NCBI RefSeq assembly: GCF_025822245.1
Contig: NZ_JACKTL010000070.1
Span: 1 to 64,000 of the forward strand
Direction of reading: 5' to 3'
DNA from: Mycolicibacterium hodleri
Lineage (GTDB): Bacteria > Actinomycetota > Actinomycetes > Mycobacteriales > Mycobacteriaceae
Length of the DNA stretch: 64,000 bases
Positions within the stretch are counted from its first letter, which is position 1. Each line of letters begins with the position of its first letter. Positions 26,447 to 35,094 of the stretch are shown here, one piece after another. The translations under genes and the position numbers were made by a program. The notes under the pieces are model-generated. The model made no database searches and was not told the DNA's origin. It was given only the letters and a program-made list of their open reading frames with translations.

Positions 26447-27615
26447 CGCGCCGCCGCGGCGTAGCAGCTCAGCCCCAGGTGGTAGCCGACCAACTGGGCG
26501 ATCATCAGGTAGAGCAGGGGTGAGAGGGGCTCCGGCACCGGCGGCATGGTGATCACCGTGGCGTCGAACTCGTCGAAGGCGTGCTCGCCGTCGGTGGTGG
26601 CGACGTAGAGCCGACCGCCCCAGCGCAGCGCGTCCCTGGCGGTGTCGACCGCCCGCGGCACCGACGGCCCCGACGGTGCGAAGAGGAAGAGCGGTTCGCC
26701 CGCCTTCTGGGAGTTGTAGTGGTGGTATTCCTCGACCTGGATCTCCACCGCGTGCAGCGTCGTGCACTCCTTGACCTTGGCCGCGCCGACGATCGCCGTG
26801 GCCAGGTTCGGTCCCGCGCCCGAGAACAGCACGTTCCGCACGCCGGCCGCGACCTCGGCGTCGGCAATGTCGGCGACGACGGGGTCGACCCGAGCCAGCA
26901 GGCCGCCCATCAACTCGGGCAGGCCGTCGAGGGCAGCCCGCAGGTCACGTGCGCCGTCGGCGTCCCGGCGCTCACCGATCCGGACGGCGAGTTCGAGCAG
27001 CAGTGCCAGTGCGGCCGTGGACGATTGGGTTGGCCATCCGACGCGGGTGGCCTCGATCTTGAGCGAGGTGCTCGCTTCGGTCTGCAGCGTCGAACCGGCC
27101 GTGTTGGTGACGGCAACGGTATACGATCCGCGATGCTGAGCCATCAAGAGCGCCTCGACCGTGCGCGTCGTCTCGCCCGAACTGGACAGCGCGATCACCG
27201 CCGTGCGCTCGTCGACGAGGTCGGCCTGGTAATACGCGAACTCGAGGCTCTGGACCGGTTCACACGGCACGCCGACCATGGTCTCCAGCACCTGCCGAGC
27301 GGCCACCATCACGGCCAGCGAGTCACCGCAGCCCACCAGGACGACCCGGTTGACGCCGGTGACGAGATGTTCGGCAATGGAGTCGAGCGCGGAAGCGTTG
27401 AGTGACAACGTCTCTCGAATTGCCTGTGGCTGGCCGAAGAGCTCCGGGCCGGTCGCCTGAACCCGAGAGCGGAGCTTTTCGTCCAGCGGGTCGTTGCTGG
27501 GCAAAGCCAGGATGTGGGCGCGCTCGGCGTCGGACACCCGCTGCACGACCGCGCGCTGACGCGAGTCGAGCGCACTCGAGCGCGGATCGAGCAACGGACT
27601 CGCCGGGGTGTTCAT
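26443..27615 (-). CDS. SIS-domain sugar-phosphate isomerase/deglycase-like protein
   Basis: The product of about 390 residues has two SIS domains (first near VVLVGCGDSLAVM...LSSSGETTRTV, second near NVLFSGAGPN) and the catalytic-type segment VEEYHHYNSQ. This matches the GlmS-isomerase/AgaS/FrlB superfamily, which acts on ketosamine or amino-sugar phosphates. It is the first gene of the operon. ATG 27615 is used here; a TTG at 27624 three codons earlier has a better spaced AGGAC and may be the true start. The predicted partner is the PfkB kinase next to it. Confidence 0.87.
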   Translation of the reverse strand: MNTPASPLLDPRSSALDSRQRAVVQRVSDAERAHILALPSNDPLDEKLRSRVQATGPELFGQPQAIRETLSLNASALDSIAEHLVTGVNRVVLVGCGDSLAVMVAARQVLETMVGVPCEPVQSLEFAYYQADLVDERTAVIALSSSGETTRTVEALLMAQHRGSYTVAVTNTAGSTLQTEASTSLKIEATRVGWPTQSSTAALALLLELAVRIGERRDADGARDLRAALDGLPELMGGLLARVDPVVADIADAEVAAGVRNVLFSGAGPNLATAIVGAAKVKECTTLHAVEIQVEEYHHYNSQKAGEPLFLFAPSGPSVPRAVDTARDALRWGGRLYVATTDGEHAFDEFDATVITMPPVPEPLSPLLYLMIAQLVGYHLGLSCYAAAAR

Positions 27616-27675
27616 GAGAGGCAACGGCCCCGTCCTTCAGTCACGGCGCGGGGCGGCCATCACCCCGCGATGAAC

Positions 27676-27691
27676 AAACGGTATACCGTTT
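27676..27691. promoter_or_regulatory. GntR/FCD-type operator palindrome
   Basis: AAACGGTATACCGTTT is a perfect 16-bp palindrome about 60 bp before the SIS gene. Its GGTATACC core fits the known FCD-GntR operator pattern (GT-N3-AC within a dyad). The only GntR regulator nearby is the last gene of the same operon (16715-17410). Confidence 0.65.
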
Positions 27692-27730
27692 ATGTTTCTT
27701 GGGTGTGACGATCGAGAACGTTCGTGTTAC

Positions 27731-28351
27731 CTAGTTCCGGGCGGGCCGATGAGCTGCCACGGCGTCGGCGCCACGCTCGTCGCCGACGGATCGCAGGCCC
27801 GCGACCACGCCGTCGACGTCTGCCTCGGGTCGGTTCTGGCTGAGCTTGAACTTGGCCTCGACGCGGGTGATCGCCACCTCGACGCCGACGATCGCCCGCA
27901 GCTGACCCTCGACGAACTTCGGGGGCGCGTCGTCGACCGACCAGGGGCTCGGGCGTCGCCCCTCGTGATGGTCGGTGAGTCGACGAACCAGATCGTCGAG
28001 CCACTCGGTGTCGTCGTGGATGGTCACCGTGCCGTGGACGTGGGCCACGACGTAGTTCCAGGTCGGCACCACCCGGCCGTGTTCGGCCTTGGAGGCGTAC
28101 CAGCCCGGCGAGACGTAGGAGTCGGGGCCGCGGACGATGACCAACGCCTCCCGGCCGTCGGCGTGCCGCCAATGGTCGTTGTTGCGCGCGAAATGACCTT
28201 GCAGGACGGCGCGTTCGCGGTCGTAGAGGAACGGCAGCATCGTGGCTTCGAGACCGTCCGGCCCCGAGGTGACCAGATCGGCCGCCTCGTTCCGCGACAG
28301 CAGTTCGTGAACCGAGGCGTCGTCGGCGGAGAAGCGGGCGGGCACGTACAC
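27731..28351 (-). CDS. FMN-binding PaiB-like protein
   Basis: The 206-residue protein is a PaiB-type split-barrel flavin-binding protein; the family was named for a Bacillus negative regulator. Conserved segments are YVPARF at the start, QGHFARNNDHWR, YVSPGWY, VPTWNYVVAHVHG and the C-terminal KFKLSQNR. The GTG at 28351 is preferred because family members begin at this point (M-Y-x-P) and GGGAGGA lies 8-9 bp upstream; a frame extension to 28396 exists. The gene ends 116 bp before the SIS gene. A regulatory role is not proven. Confidence 0.85.
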   Translation of the reverse strand: MYVPARFSADDASVHELLSRNEAADLVTSGPDGLEATMLPFLYDRERAVLQGHFARNNDHWRHADGREALVIVRGPDSYVSPGWYASKAEHGRVVPTWNYVVAHVHGTVTIHDDTEWLDDLVRRLTDHHEGRRPSPWSVDDAPPKFVEGQLRAIVGVEVAITRVEAKFKLSQNRPEADVDGVVAGLRSVGDERGADAVAAHRPARN

Positions 28352-28418
28352 GGTTCCATCCTCCCAGAGGAATATGCTCGCGACGTTGGCTCGCAACGAC
28401 TCGACACGGAATGGTGAG

Positions 28419-29318
28419 ATGGCCGATCAGACGCAGGCAGAACGGATGACCACGGGCCGGGGCTTCATCGCCGCGCTGGACCAGAGCGGCGGCTCGACGC
28501 CGAAGGCCCTGAAGCTCTACGGCGTCGAGGAGGACGAGTACTCCGGCGACGCCGAGATGTTCGACCTGATCCACCGCATGCGCGAGCGGATCATCACCTC
28601 ACCCGCCTTCGGCAGTGACCGGATCCTCGCGGCCATCCTGTTCGAACAGACGATGGACCGCGACGTCGAGGGCACTCCGTCCGCGACGTATCTGTGGGAC
28701 GACAAGGGAGTCGTGCCGTTCCTCAAGATCGACAAGGGGCTGGCGGACGCCGAGCACGGGGTTCAGCTGATGAAGCCGATGCCGGACCTCGACGACCTGC
28801 TCGACCGCGCCACGGCCAAGGGCATCTTCGGCACCAAGGAACGCTCGGTGATCGGCGCCGCGGACGCCGTGGGCATCGAGGCGATCGTGGCCCAGCAGTT
28901 CGACGTCGCCGAGCAGGTGCTCTCGCACGGGTTGGTGCCCATCCTCGAGCCCGAGGTGACGGTGACGATCGACGACAAGGCCGACGCCGAGGCCATCCTG
29001 CTGGATCGGATCGGGTCCCGCCTCGACGGCCTTCCCGAGGGCCGCCAGGTGATGGTGAAGATCTCGATCCCCACCGTGCCCAACCTCTACCGGCCGCTCA
29101 TCGAGCACCCGAAGGTGATGCGAGTGGTGGCCCTGTCCGGCGGCTACTCCCGCGACGAGGCCGACGAGCTTCTCGCACGGAACACCGGCTTGATCGCAAG
29201 CTTCAGTCGTGCGTTGACCGAGGGGTTGTCGGCGCAGCAGTCCGACGACGAGTTCAACGCCACCCTCGACGCGTCCATCCAGGCCATCTACGACGCCTCG
29301 ACGGCGGGTGCCGAGTAG
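28419..29318 (+). CDS. fda: Fructose-bisphosphate aldolase class I
   Basis: The 299-residue aldolase interconverts fructose-1,6-bisphosphate with DHAP and glyceraldehyde-3-phosphate in glycolysis and gluconeogenesis. Strong family blocks are GFIAALDQSGGSTPKAL, ILFEQTMDR, VVPFLKIDKGL, GLVPILEPEV and RVVALSGGYSRDEA. They read very like the Staphylococcus class I enzyme (recalled alignment). It is not the metal-dependent class II enzyme that is the main aldolase in M. tuberculosis. It is followed directly by a DUF1801 gene with no gap, so the two are co-transcribed. Confidence 0.94.
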   Translation: MADQTQAERMTTGRGFIAALDQSGGSTPKALKLYGVEEDEYSGDAEMFDLIHRMRERIITSPAFGSDRILAAILFEQTMDRDVEGTPSATYLWDDKGVVPFLKIDKGLADAEHGVQLMKPMPDLDDLLDRATAKGIFGTKERSVIGAADAVGIEAIVAQQFDVAEQVLSHGLVPILEPEVTVTIDDKADAEAILLDRIGSRLDGLPEGRQVMVKISIPTVPNLYRPLIEHPKVMRVVALSGGYSRDEADELLARNTGLIASFSRALTEGLSAQQSDDEFNATLDASIQAIYDASTAGAE

Positions 29319-29687
29319 ATGGGCGAGCAGTCACCCGCGGAGAAGATCGACGCGCGGATCGCCGAGCTGGGCGACTGGCGCGGCGCCACCCTCGCCCACG
29401 TCCGGGAGCTGATCAAGACGGCCGATCCCGACGTCGTCGAGGAATGGAAGTGGCGAGGCGTCCCGACCTGGTACCACGACGGGATGCTGTGTACGGGTGA
29501 GACGTACAAGGACAAGGTAAAGGTGACCTTCGCCAAGGGTGCGTCGCTGGACGACCCGAGCGGGGTGTTCAACTCCAGCCTCGACGGCAACGTGCGGCGC
29601 GCGGTCGACATCGGCGAACACGACACCCTCGACGACGCGGCGTTCGTCGCGCTCGTGCGCGCCGCGGTGCAGTCGAACACTCGCTGA
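29319..29687 (+). CDS. DUF1801 family protein
   Basis: The 122-residue protein is of the YdhG/YjdC DUF1801 type. The conserved parts are VEEWKWRGVPTWYHDGMLCTG and KDKVKVTFAKGA, and the C-terminal helix is acidic. The ATG follows the aldolase stop with no spacer. The molecular function of this fold is unknown; members bind small ligands or iron-sulfur chaperone partners in some fungi. Confidence 0.82.
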   Translation: MGEQSPAEKIDARIAELGDWRGATLAHVRELIKTADPDVVEEWKWRGVPTWYHDGMLCTGETYKDKVKVTFAKGASLDDPSGVFNSSLDGNVRRAVDIGEHDTLDDAAFVALVRAAVQSNTR

Positions 29688-29735
29688 GGCGCTCGCCGAA
29701 TCGGCCACGAGCCGGTTGACCAGTACTCTTCCCCC

Positions 29736-31169
29736 GTGACCGAGATCGACCCGGAGAAGCTCAGGGCGTGCCTGGAGGTGCTGTCCGAGATCAGGGCACT
29801 GCCCCCCGAACATCCCGACGCCGTGGCCGTTCGCCGCGCGACGGCAGGTGTCTTCAAGGCGGTCAAGCAGGCCCGCCGACATGCCCGGCGTGACGCCGTA
29901 GCCGAGGCCGACCGCGCGGTCATCGCCGCTACCGCGACGGGTGCCCCCGGACGCATCGACGACGAAACACAGGGTTTGCCGCTGGTGTCGACCGCGGCCG
30001 GTGCCACCGCAGGCACGCTGCTGCGGTCCCGGGCGTGCTACGCCTGCAAGAACCACTACACGCAGGTCGACGCGTTCTACCACCAGCTGTGTCCCCCGTG
30101 CGCCGCGTTCAACCGCGCCAAGCGCGAAGCGCGCACGGACCTGGACGGACGACGTGCGCTGCTGACCGGCGGTCGCGCCAAGATCGGCATGTACATCGCG
30201 CTGCGGCTGCTGCGAGACGGCGCCCACACGACCATCACCACGCGCTTTCCCAACGACGCGGTGCGCCGCTTCGCCGCCATGCCGGACAGTGCCGACTGGC
30301 TGCATCGCCTGCGGGTGGTCGGCATCGACCTCCGCGACCCCGCCCAGGTCGTCGCGTTGGCCGACGCCGTCGCCGAGCAGGGGCCGCTGGACATCCTGAT
30401 CAACAACGCCGCGCAGACCGTGCGCCGCTCACCCGGCTCCTACTCGGCGCTGGTCGAGGCCGAACGCGTCAGCCCGCCCGAACTGGTCGACGTGATCACG
30501 TTCGACCACGTCAGCGACGCCCACCCGGCAGCCCTCGCCGGCAGCCTTGCCGACCACCAGACCCCGCACGCGCTGTCCCAGGTGGCCCTGACCGAGTTGG
30601 CGCTGACCGCCCGTAGCGCGTCCCCGGACCGGATCGCCGCGGGCACCGCGATCGACGCCGGCGGTCTGCTGCCCGACACCGCGTCGGTCAACAGCTGGAC
30701 CCAACGCGTGCACGAGGTGGACGCCATGGAGCTGCTCGAGGTGCAGCTGTGCAACCAGACCGCGCCGTTCATCCTCGTCAGCCGGCTGCGTCCGGCGATG
30801 GCGGCGTCGCCTGCCCGCCGCAAGTACGTCGTCAACGTCTCGGCCATGGAGGGCCAGTTCAGCCGGGCGTACAAGGGCCCCGGGCACCCACACACCAACA
30901 TGGCGAAGGCGGCGCTGAACATGCTGACCCGCACCAGCGCCGGCGAGATGCTGGAGCAGGACGGCATCCTGATGACTGCAGTCGACACGGGGTGGATCAC
31001 CGACGAGCGTCCGCACCCGACCAAGATGCGGCTGGCCGACGAGGGCTTCCACGCACCGCTCGATCTGGTCGACGGTGCGGCGCGCGTCTACGACCCCATC
31101 GTGCGGGGCGAGGCCGGCGAGGACGTGCACGGCTGCTTCCTGAAGGACTATTCACCGAGCAACTGGTAA
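29736..31169 (+). CDS. SDR family protein with N-terminal CxxC zinc motif and no canonical catalytic Tyr
   Basis: The 477-residue protein has a helical N-part (about 1-90) and a compact CYAC...CPPC zinc-knuckle-like segment (about 103-126). A Rossmann SDR domain follows (TGGRAKIGMYIA, NNAAQTVRR). At the usual active site the sequence reads GPGHPHTNMAKAALNM: Lys is present but the Tyr four residues before it is Thr. A Tyr lies further upstream (AYKGPG). Activity may be altered or lost. The GTG start at 29736 has a weak RBS and may be leaderless. It is probably an operon with the VTT gene 9 bp downstream. Confidence 0.82.
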   Translation: MTEIDPEKLRACLEVLSEIRALPPEHPDAVAVRRATAGVFKAVKQARRHARRDAVAEADRAVIAATATGAPGRIDDETQGLPLVSTAAGATAGTLLRSRACYACKNHYTQVDAFYHQLCPPCAAFNRAKREARTDLDGRRALLTGGRAKIGMYIALRLLRDGAHTTITTRFPNDAVRRFAAMPDSADWLHRLRVVGIDLRDPAQVVALADAVAEQGPLDILINNAAQTVRRSPGSYSALVEAERVSPPELVDVITFDHVSDAHPAALAGSLADHQTPHALSQVALTELALTARSASPDRIAAGTAIDAGGLLPDTASVNSWTQRVHEVDAMELLEVQLCNQTAPFILVSRLRPAMAASPARRKYVVNVSAMEGQFSRAYKGPGHPHTNMAKAALNMLTRTSAGEMLEQDGILMTAVDTGWITDERPHPTKMRLADEGFHAPLDLVDGAARVYDPIVRGEAGEDVHGCFLKDYSPSNW

Positions 31170-31178
31170 CGCACGATC

Positions 31179-31868
31179 GTGTCCGACGGCGACCTTCCCG
31201 TGCCCGCCACCAGGCGCAGCCACGTCATCCGGCTCGGCCTCTTCGTCGCCTTTCTGCTGGGATTGTTCTATCTGGTGGCCGTCGCCCGGGTGGTCGACGT
31301 CGGCGACGTCCGGCGCGTAGTGACGGCGGCCGGCCCCGCCGCACCGCTGGCCTACGTCGCGGTCTCGGCCCTGCTCGGCGCGATCTTCGTGCCGGGGCCC
31401 ATCCTGGCCGCCGGCAGCGGCGTGCTGTTCGGGCCCGTCCTCGGCACGTTCGTGACGCTGTTCTCCGCCGTCGGCACCGCCTGCGTCGCCAACCTCGTCG
31501 GCCGCCGGGCGGGACGCGACGGCGCGCGTTCACTGATGGGAGCCGAGCGCGCCGACCGCTTGGACGCCCAGGTGCAGCGGCGCGGGTTGTGGGCCGTCGT
31601 GGGCCAGCGCTTCGTGCCGGGCATCTCCGACGCGTTGGCCTCCTATGCCTTTGGTGCATTCGGAGTTCCGTTGTGGCAGATGGCCGTCGGGGCCTTCATC
31701 GGCTCGGCGCCGCGCGCGTTCGTCTACACCGCCCTCGGGGCGTCCATCGGCGATCTGTCGGCTCCGCTGGCGTACACGGCAATCGGGGTGTGGTGCGTGA
31801 CGGCGGTCGTCGGCGCCTTCGCGGCCCACCGTGGCTATCGGGCGTGGCGGGGACGCAGGCAGCCCTAG
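31179..31868 (+). CDS. TVP38/TMEM64 (VTT/DedA-like) membrane protein
   Basis: The 229-residue membrane protein has one N-terminal helix and a VTT domain. The conserved re-entrant parts are VPGPILAAGSGVLFGPVLG and GQRFVPGISDALASYAFGAFGVPLW. VTT/DedA proteins are linked to phospholipid scrambling and membrane homeostasis. The GTG at 31179 is 9 bp after the SDR stop. Substrate and direction are unknown. Confidence 0.87.
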   Translation: MSDGDLPVPATRRSHVIRLGLFVAFLLGLFYLVAVARVVDVGDVRRVVTAAGPAAPLAYVAVSALLGAIFVPGPILAAGSGVLFGPVLGTFVTLFSAVGTACVANLVGRRAGRDGARSLMGAERADRLDAQVQRRGLWAVVGQRFVPGISDALASYAFGAFGVPLWQMAVGAFIGSAPRAFVYTALGASIGDLSAPLAYTAIGVWCVTAVVGAFAAHRGYRAWRGRRQP

Positions 31869-32022
31869 CCGCCGGCGGAGGCGCCCGCTAGGGTCGAGGA
31901 CGACAGCGCCTAGGGTTCCGGCGCGCCGGTGACGGCGCGCGTCTGGTCCGAGCGGCGCCACCGTGGCTCCCGACGGGCCACGGTCATCTGAACGGACAAA
32001 AGCCTGGAGGATCTCCGTCGAC

Positions 32023-32784
32023 GTGCCCCACGTCGACGAGAAGGTCCTGCTCGTGTCCACATTCCTCGTCGTCTTCGTCGTTGCTCTGGGTGCCGGTGCG
32101 CTCGGCGGCGTCGTCGGCACCGGATCCTCCCTCATCTTGCTGCCGCTGCTGGTCGTGCTCTACGGACCCCGCATGGCGGTGCCGATGATGGGGATCGCCG
32201 CCGTGCTGGCAAACGTCGCCAGGGTCGCGGCCTGGTGGCGCCAGATCCGCTGGCGACCCGTCCTCGCTTATGCAGCCCCGGGTGCCCCGGCCGCCGTCCT
32301 CGGCGCGCACACGTTGTTCGCGATTTCACCGAGGATCGTCGACGGGGTGCTGGGGGCGTTCTTCCTGGCGATGATTCCCGTCCGCAGACTGATGGTGGCG
32401 CGGGCGTGGCGCGTACGGCTGTGGCACCTGGGCGTCGCGGGCGCCGTCGTCGGCTTCCTGACCGGGCTGGTCCTGTCCACCGGACCCCTCAGCGTGCCGG
32501 TGTTCACCGGCTTCGGGTTGAGCGGGGGCGCGTTCCTCGGCACGGAAGCCGCCAGTGCGCTGGTGCTCTACGCGGCCAAACTCACCACCTTCGACCAGCT
32601 CGGCGTCCTCACCACCGACCTCGTCGTCCATGGGCTGACGATCGGCGCCGCCCTGATGATCGGACCGTTCGTCACCCGCCGGTTGGTTCGGCGCCTTCGA
32701 CCCGGCGCATATGCCGTCCTCGTCGACGCGGTGCTGGTCGCGGCCGGCGTGGGCATGTTGGCCGCCACCTTGTCGACGGCGTGA
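32023..32784 (+). CDS. TauE/SafE family anion permease
   Basis: The 253-residue protein has seven to eight predicted helices and the TauE/SafE pattern (GGVVGTGSSLILLPLLVVLYG repeated in the second half as VVGFLTGLVLSTGPL...). The family moves sulfite, sulfoacetate or other organosulfur and organic anions. The GTG start at 32023 is the least certain part: a good GGAGG at 32006-32010 lies 12 bp upstream. It converges on the GH5-like gene with a 10-bp gap. The 154 bp before it hold no recognised gene. Confidence 0.83.
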   Translation: MPHVDEKVLLVSTFLVVFVVALGAGALGGVVGTGSSLILLPLLVVLYGPRMAVPMMGIAAVLANVARVAAWWRQIRWRPVLAYAAPGAPAAVLGAHTLFAISPRIVDGVLGAFFLAMIPVRRLMVARAWRVRLWHLGVAGAVVGFLTGLVLSTGPLSVPVFTGFGLSGGAFLGTEAASALVLYAAKLTTFDQLGVLTTDLVVHGLTIGAALMIGPFVTRRLVRRLRPGAYAVLVDAVLVAAGVGMLAATLSTA

Positions 32785-32794
32785 GCGGCTGACG

Positions 32795-33928
32795 TCAGGG
32801 TGCCTGCTGGGCGCCGGTCAGTTGTTGGATCGTCTTGACCTCGCCGTCGCGGTAGGCGCTGCCGTCCGGCCGCAACAGATCGCTGAACCACACCTTGGGT
32901 TCCGACGGGTCCGGCTTGTCCCAGGTGTCCCACGGCAGGTACGTCTGGGTCTTGCCGGCCACCAGCCCCCAGTTGTAGGCGGCGACGTTGCGACGCTTGG
33001 CAATTGGCAGAATGCCCTCGATGGTGCTGCCCTGCGGGCGCGCCAGGTATTCGGTGCACAGGATGGGCCGCCCCAGCGGGGCGAGTTCGTCGATGCGGGC
33101 CTCGAACTCCCGGGGCGCGGCGTAGGAGTGAAAGCTGACGACGTCGGAGTTGTCGAGTTGGATGCCGGCGATCTTGCTGCGGTTGCCCGCATCCCAGCTG
33201 CCCTGCCAGACACCGCTGGTCAGCGGTTGCGCGGGGTTGGCCGCACGCGCCCACTGGAACACCTGCGGCAGCAGGGCCGCCACCTTGTCGAGCTTGTCGC
33301 CGCGTTCCACCTTGCGGTACACCTTGGCCGGGTTGTCGGGTTCGTTCCACACGTCCCATGCCAACACGCGTGAATCGCCCCGGAATTGACCCACCACCCC
33401 GGTGACGTAGTCCTGCAGGGTGGCGGCGTATCGAGGGTCGTCCAGCCGGTCGGCACCCGGGCCCTGAACCCAACCCGAATTGTGCACTCCGACCACGGGC
33501 GCATGCTGCGGACCCAGCTTGGGATGCGGGTCCCAGCACGAGTCGAACAGGACGAACAGGGGTTTGATCCCCCGGCTCGCCGCGATGGCCACGAACTGCG
33601 CGAGTCGACGTTGGAATCCCCCGCGGTCCTGCGCCCAGAGCAGATCGTGCAGGAAGACCCGCATCGTGTTGAACCCGAGTTGGCGGGCGATGGCAAACTC
33701 GGAATCGATGCGTCGCGGGTCGTAGGTGCCCTGCTGGAACATCTCGATCTGGTTGATCGCGGTAGCCGGCACGTAGTTTGCCCCCACCAGCCAGCCTTGG
33801 CTCTGATACCAGGCATTGGCGCGATCGGCCGTCCAACGGGCCGGATCCGCCGAGGCGGAGGGGATGCGAGTGAGGGCGGCGCCTGCTGCCAGCACCAGCG
33901 GAAGCTTCAGGGCAGTTCTGCGGCGCAC
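32795..33928 (-). CDS. Secreted glycoside hydrolase, GH5/cellulase-fold
   Basis: The 377-residue protein starts VRRRTALKLPLVLAAGAAL, a signal peptide with an RRR motif that could use Tat, cleaved near ASA-DPARW. The (beta/alpha)8 domain carries the acid/base Glu in WNEPDN and the nucleophile Glu in ILCTEYLAR, both typical of clan GH-A. FHSY and NWGLVAGKTQTYLPWDTW complete the active-site rim. The GTG 33928 is preferred because it yields a normal-length signal peptide. The substrate is probably a beta-glucan or glycolipid sugar. Confidence 0.86.
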   Translation of the reverse strand: MRRRTALKLPLVLAAGAALTRIPSASADPARWTADRANAWYQSQGWLVGANYVPATAINQIEMFQQGTYDPRRIDSEFAIARQLGFNTMRVFLHDLLWAQDRGGFQRRLAQFVAIAASRGIKPLFVLFDSCWDPHPKLGPQHAPVVGVHNSGWVQGPGADRLDDPRYAATLQDYVTGVVGQFRGDSRVLAWDVWNEPDNPAKVYRKVERGDKLDKVAALLPQVFQWARAANPAQPLTSGVWQGSWDAGNRSKIAGIQLDNSDVVSFHSYAAPREFEARIDELAPLGRPILCTEYLARPQGSTIEGILPIAKRRNVAAYNWGLVAGKTQTYLPWDTWDKPDPSEPKVWFSDLLRPDGSAYRDGEVKTIQQLTGAQQAP

Positions 33929-34066
33929 CAGGCCACCGTAGGTTCCGAGACGGCCCGGCCGACCTCGCGGAGCGAATTGCAATCGTTCGGGTTCGGAATC
34001 GTTACCTGGCGCAGGGGTTTACGTCCCTCGGGTGGCGGATGGCCGTGCCGGCGCGTCCGGCCGAAC

Positions 34067-34080
34067 GGGACGTTCGTCCC
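34067..34080. promoter_or_regulatory. Candidate DosR box
   Basis: GGGACGTTCGTCCC matches 12 of 14 positions of the core DosR palindrome GGGACTWWAGTCCC and is perfectly symmetric. It lies about 95 bp before the DUF732 gene and about 140 bp before the divergent GH5 gene. A DosR homologue is encoded in this window at 60792. The assignment is a hand match only. Confidence 0.5.
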
Positions 34081-34172
34081 AACCTCGTGACCCTCCCGAT
34101 GGCGGGTCACGGGATGTCGTCGGTAGCATAGGCAATCCTTGCAGGGGGCGGACGGAAAGGTCTTTTCGCGTG

Positions 34173-34487
34173 ATGACGATCCGCATCGCCGCACTGACGG
34201 CGACGACGGCCGCACTGGCCCTTCTGCTGGCCCCTACCGCGTCGGCTGAGTTCGACCGGGCTGGATACCTTCGCTGCATGGTGTCGGACTCCATGTCGGT
34301 CGGCGGCCTCTCCATCGACTCCAGCACCGCGGCCAAGATCGGCGCGGAGGCCTACGACGCGCTGGGTGGAACGTCCCCGAGCAAGGCCGCCCAAGAAGAA
34401 GAGGTCGCCGCGCTGACCAAGCAGCACGGGTTGTCAGAGTCGGTGGCCGCGCTCATCGTGCGGTGCGCAGGCAACCCGCACGGCTGA
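34173..34487 (+). CDS. DUF732 family small secreted protein
   Basis: The 104-residue protein has a signal peptide of about 26 residues ending ASA-EFDRAGY. The mature domain of about 78 residues is helical with two Cys (RCMVS and VRCAGN), as in mycobacterial DUF732 proteins. A GTG directly before the ATG (34170) is an alternative start. A DosR-like palindrome lies upstream. Function in the family is unknown. Confidence 0.85.
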   Translation: MTIRIAALTATTAALALLLAPTASAEFDRAGYLRCMVSDSMSVGGLSIDSSTAAKIGAEAYDALGGTSPSKAAQEEEVAALTKQHGLSESVAALIVRCAGNPHG

Positions 34488-34493
34488 CGGTCG

Positions 34494-35090
34494 TCACGCA
34501 GACCCTCGGCTGATCGCCTCGTCGAGAAGCGTCTGGGCCGCCTTCCTGGCGTGCGCCCAGGGCGCAACGTCGTTCAAGGACGTCGACATCGCGGCCGCAC
34601 CCTCGAAGAGGATGGCGAGCTGGGTGCCCAGCAGCTTCGGGTTTGCCGCCCCAGCCGCGCGCGCCAGGGTGACGACGCCGTCGACGTAGCTCCGTTTGTG
34701 CTCCTCGACGATCTCGTGAACCTCCGACATCCCACCGGCTGCCTCGACGGCCGCGTTGTGGAACGGGCAACCGCGCAACGGTCCCCCGCTGGACGGCGGC
34801 GGCTCGAAGAGGGCCAGGATGCGAGACCTGGGACTGCGCTTGCCTGCCGTCGGATCGGGATGCTTCGGATAACCGAAGCCCTGCCGAATGTGGCGGAGGT
34901 ACTCCTCGACCACCGCCTCCTTGCTGGGAAAGTGTTGATACAGCGTGCGTTTGGACACCGACGCCCCGTCGGCTAGGCGTTCCACACCGGTGGCGTTGAT
35001 GCCGTCGACGTAGAACAGCTTGACCGCGGCGTCGAGGATTCGTTGGCGCGCGCCCCGACCACCGCGCTGCCGCTCGACGTGGATGCTCAT
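34494..35090 (-). CDS. TetR family transcriptional regulator
   Basis: The 198-residue protein has the TetR DNA-binding domain at about residues 12-60 (FYVDGINATGVERLADGASVSKRTLYQHFPSKEAVV) and a C-terminal domain with GCPFHNAAVE, typical of the branch that often regulates short-chain dehydrogenases. The ATG at 35090 is preceded by an in-frame GTG. It is divergent from the SDR gene at 35215, and two copies of one operator lie between them. Confidence 0.92.
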   Translation of the reverse strand: MSIHVERQRGGRGARQRILDAAVKLFYVDGINATGVERLADGASVSKRTLYQHFPSKEAVVEEYLRHIRQGFGYPKHPDPTAGKRSPRSRILALFEPPPSSGGPLRGCPFHNAAVEAAGGMSEVHEIVEEHKRSYVDGVVTLARAAGAANPKLLGTQLAILFEGAAAMSTSLNDVAPWAHARKAAQTLLDEAISRGSA

Positions 35091-35094
35091 CACA

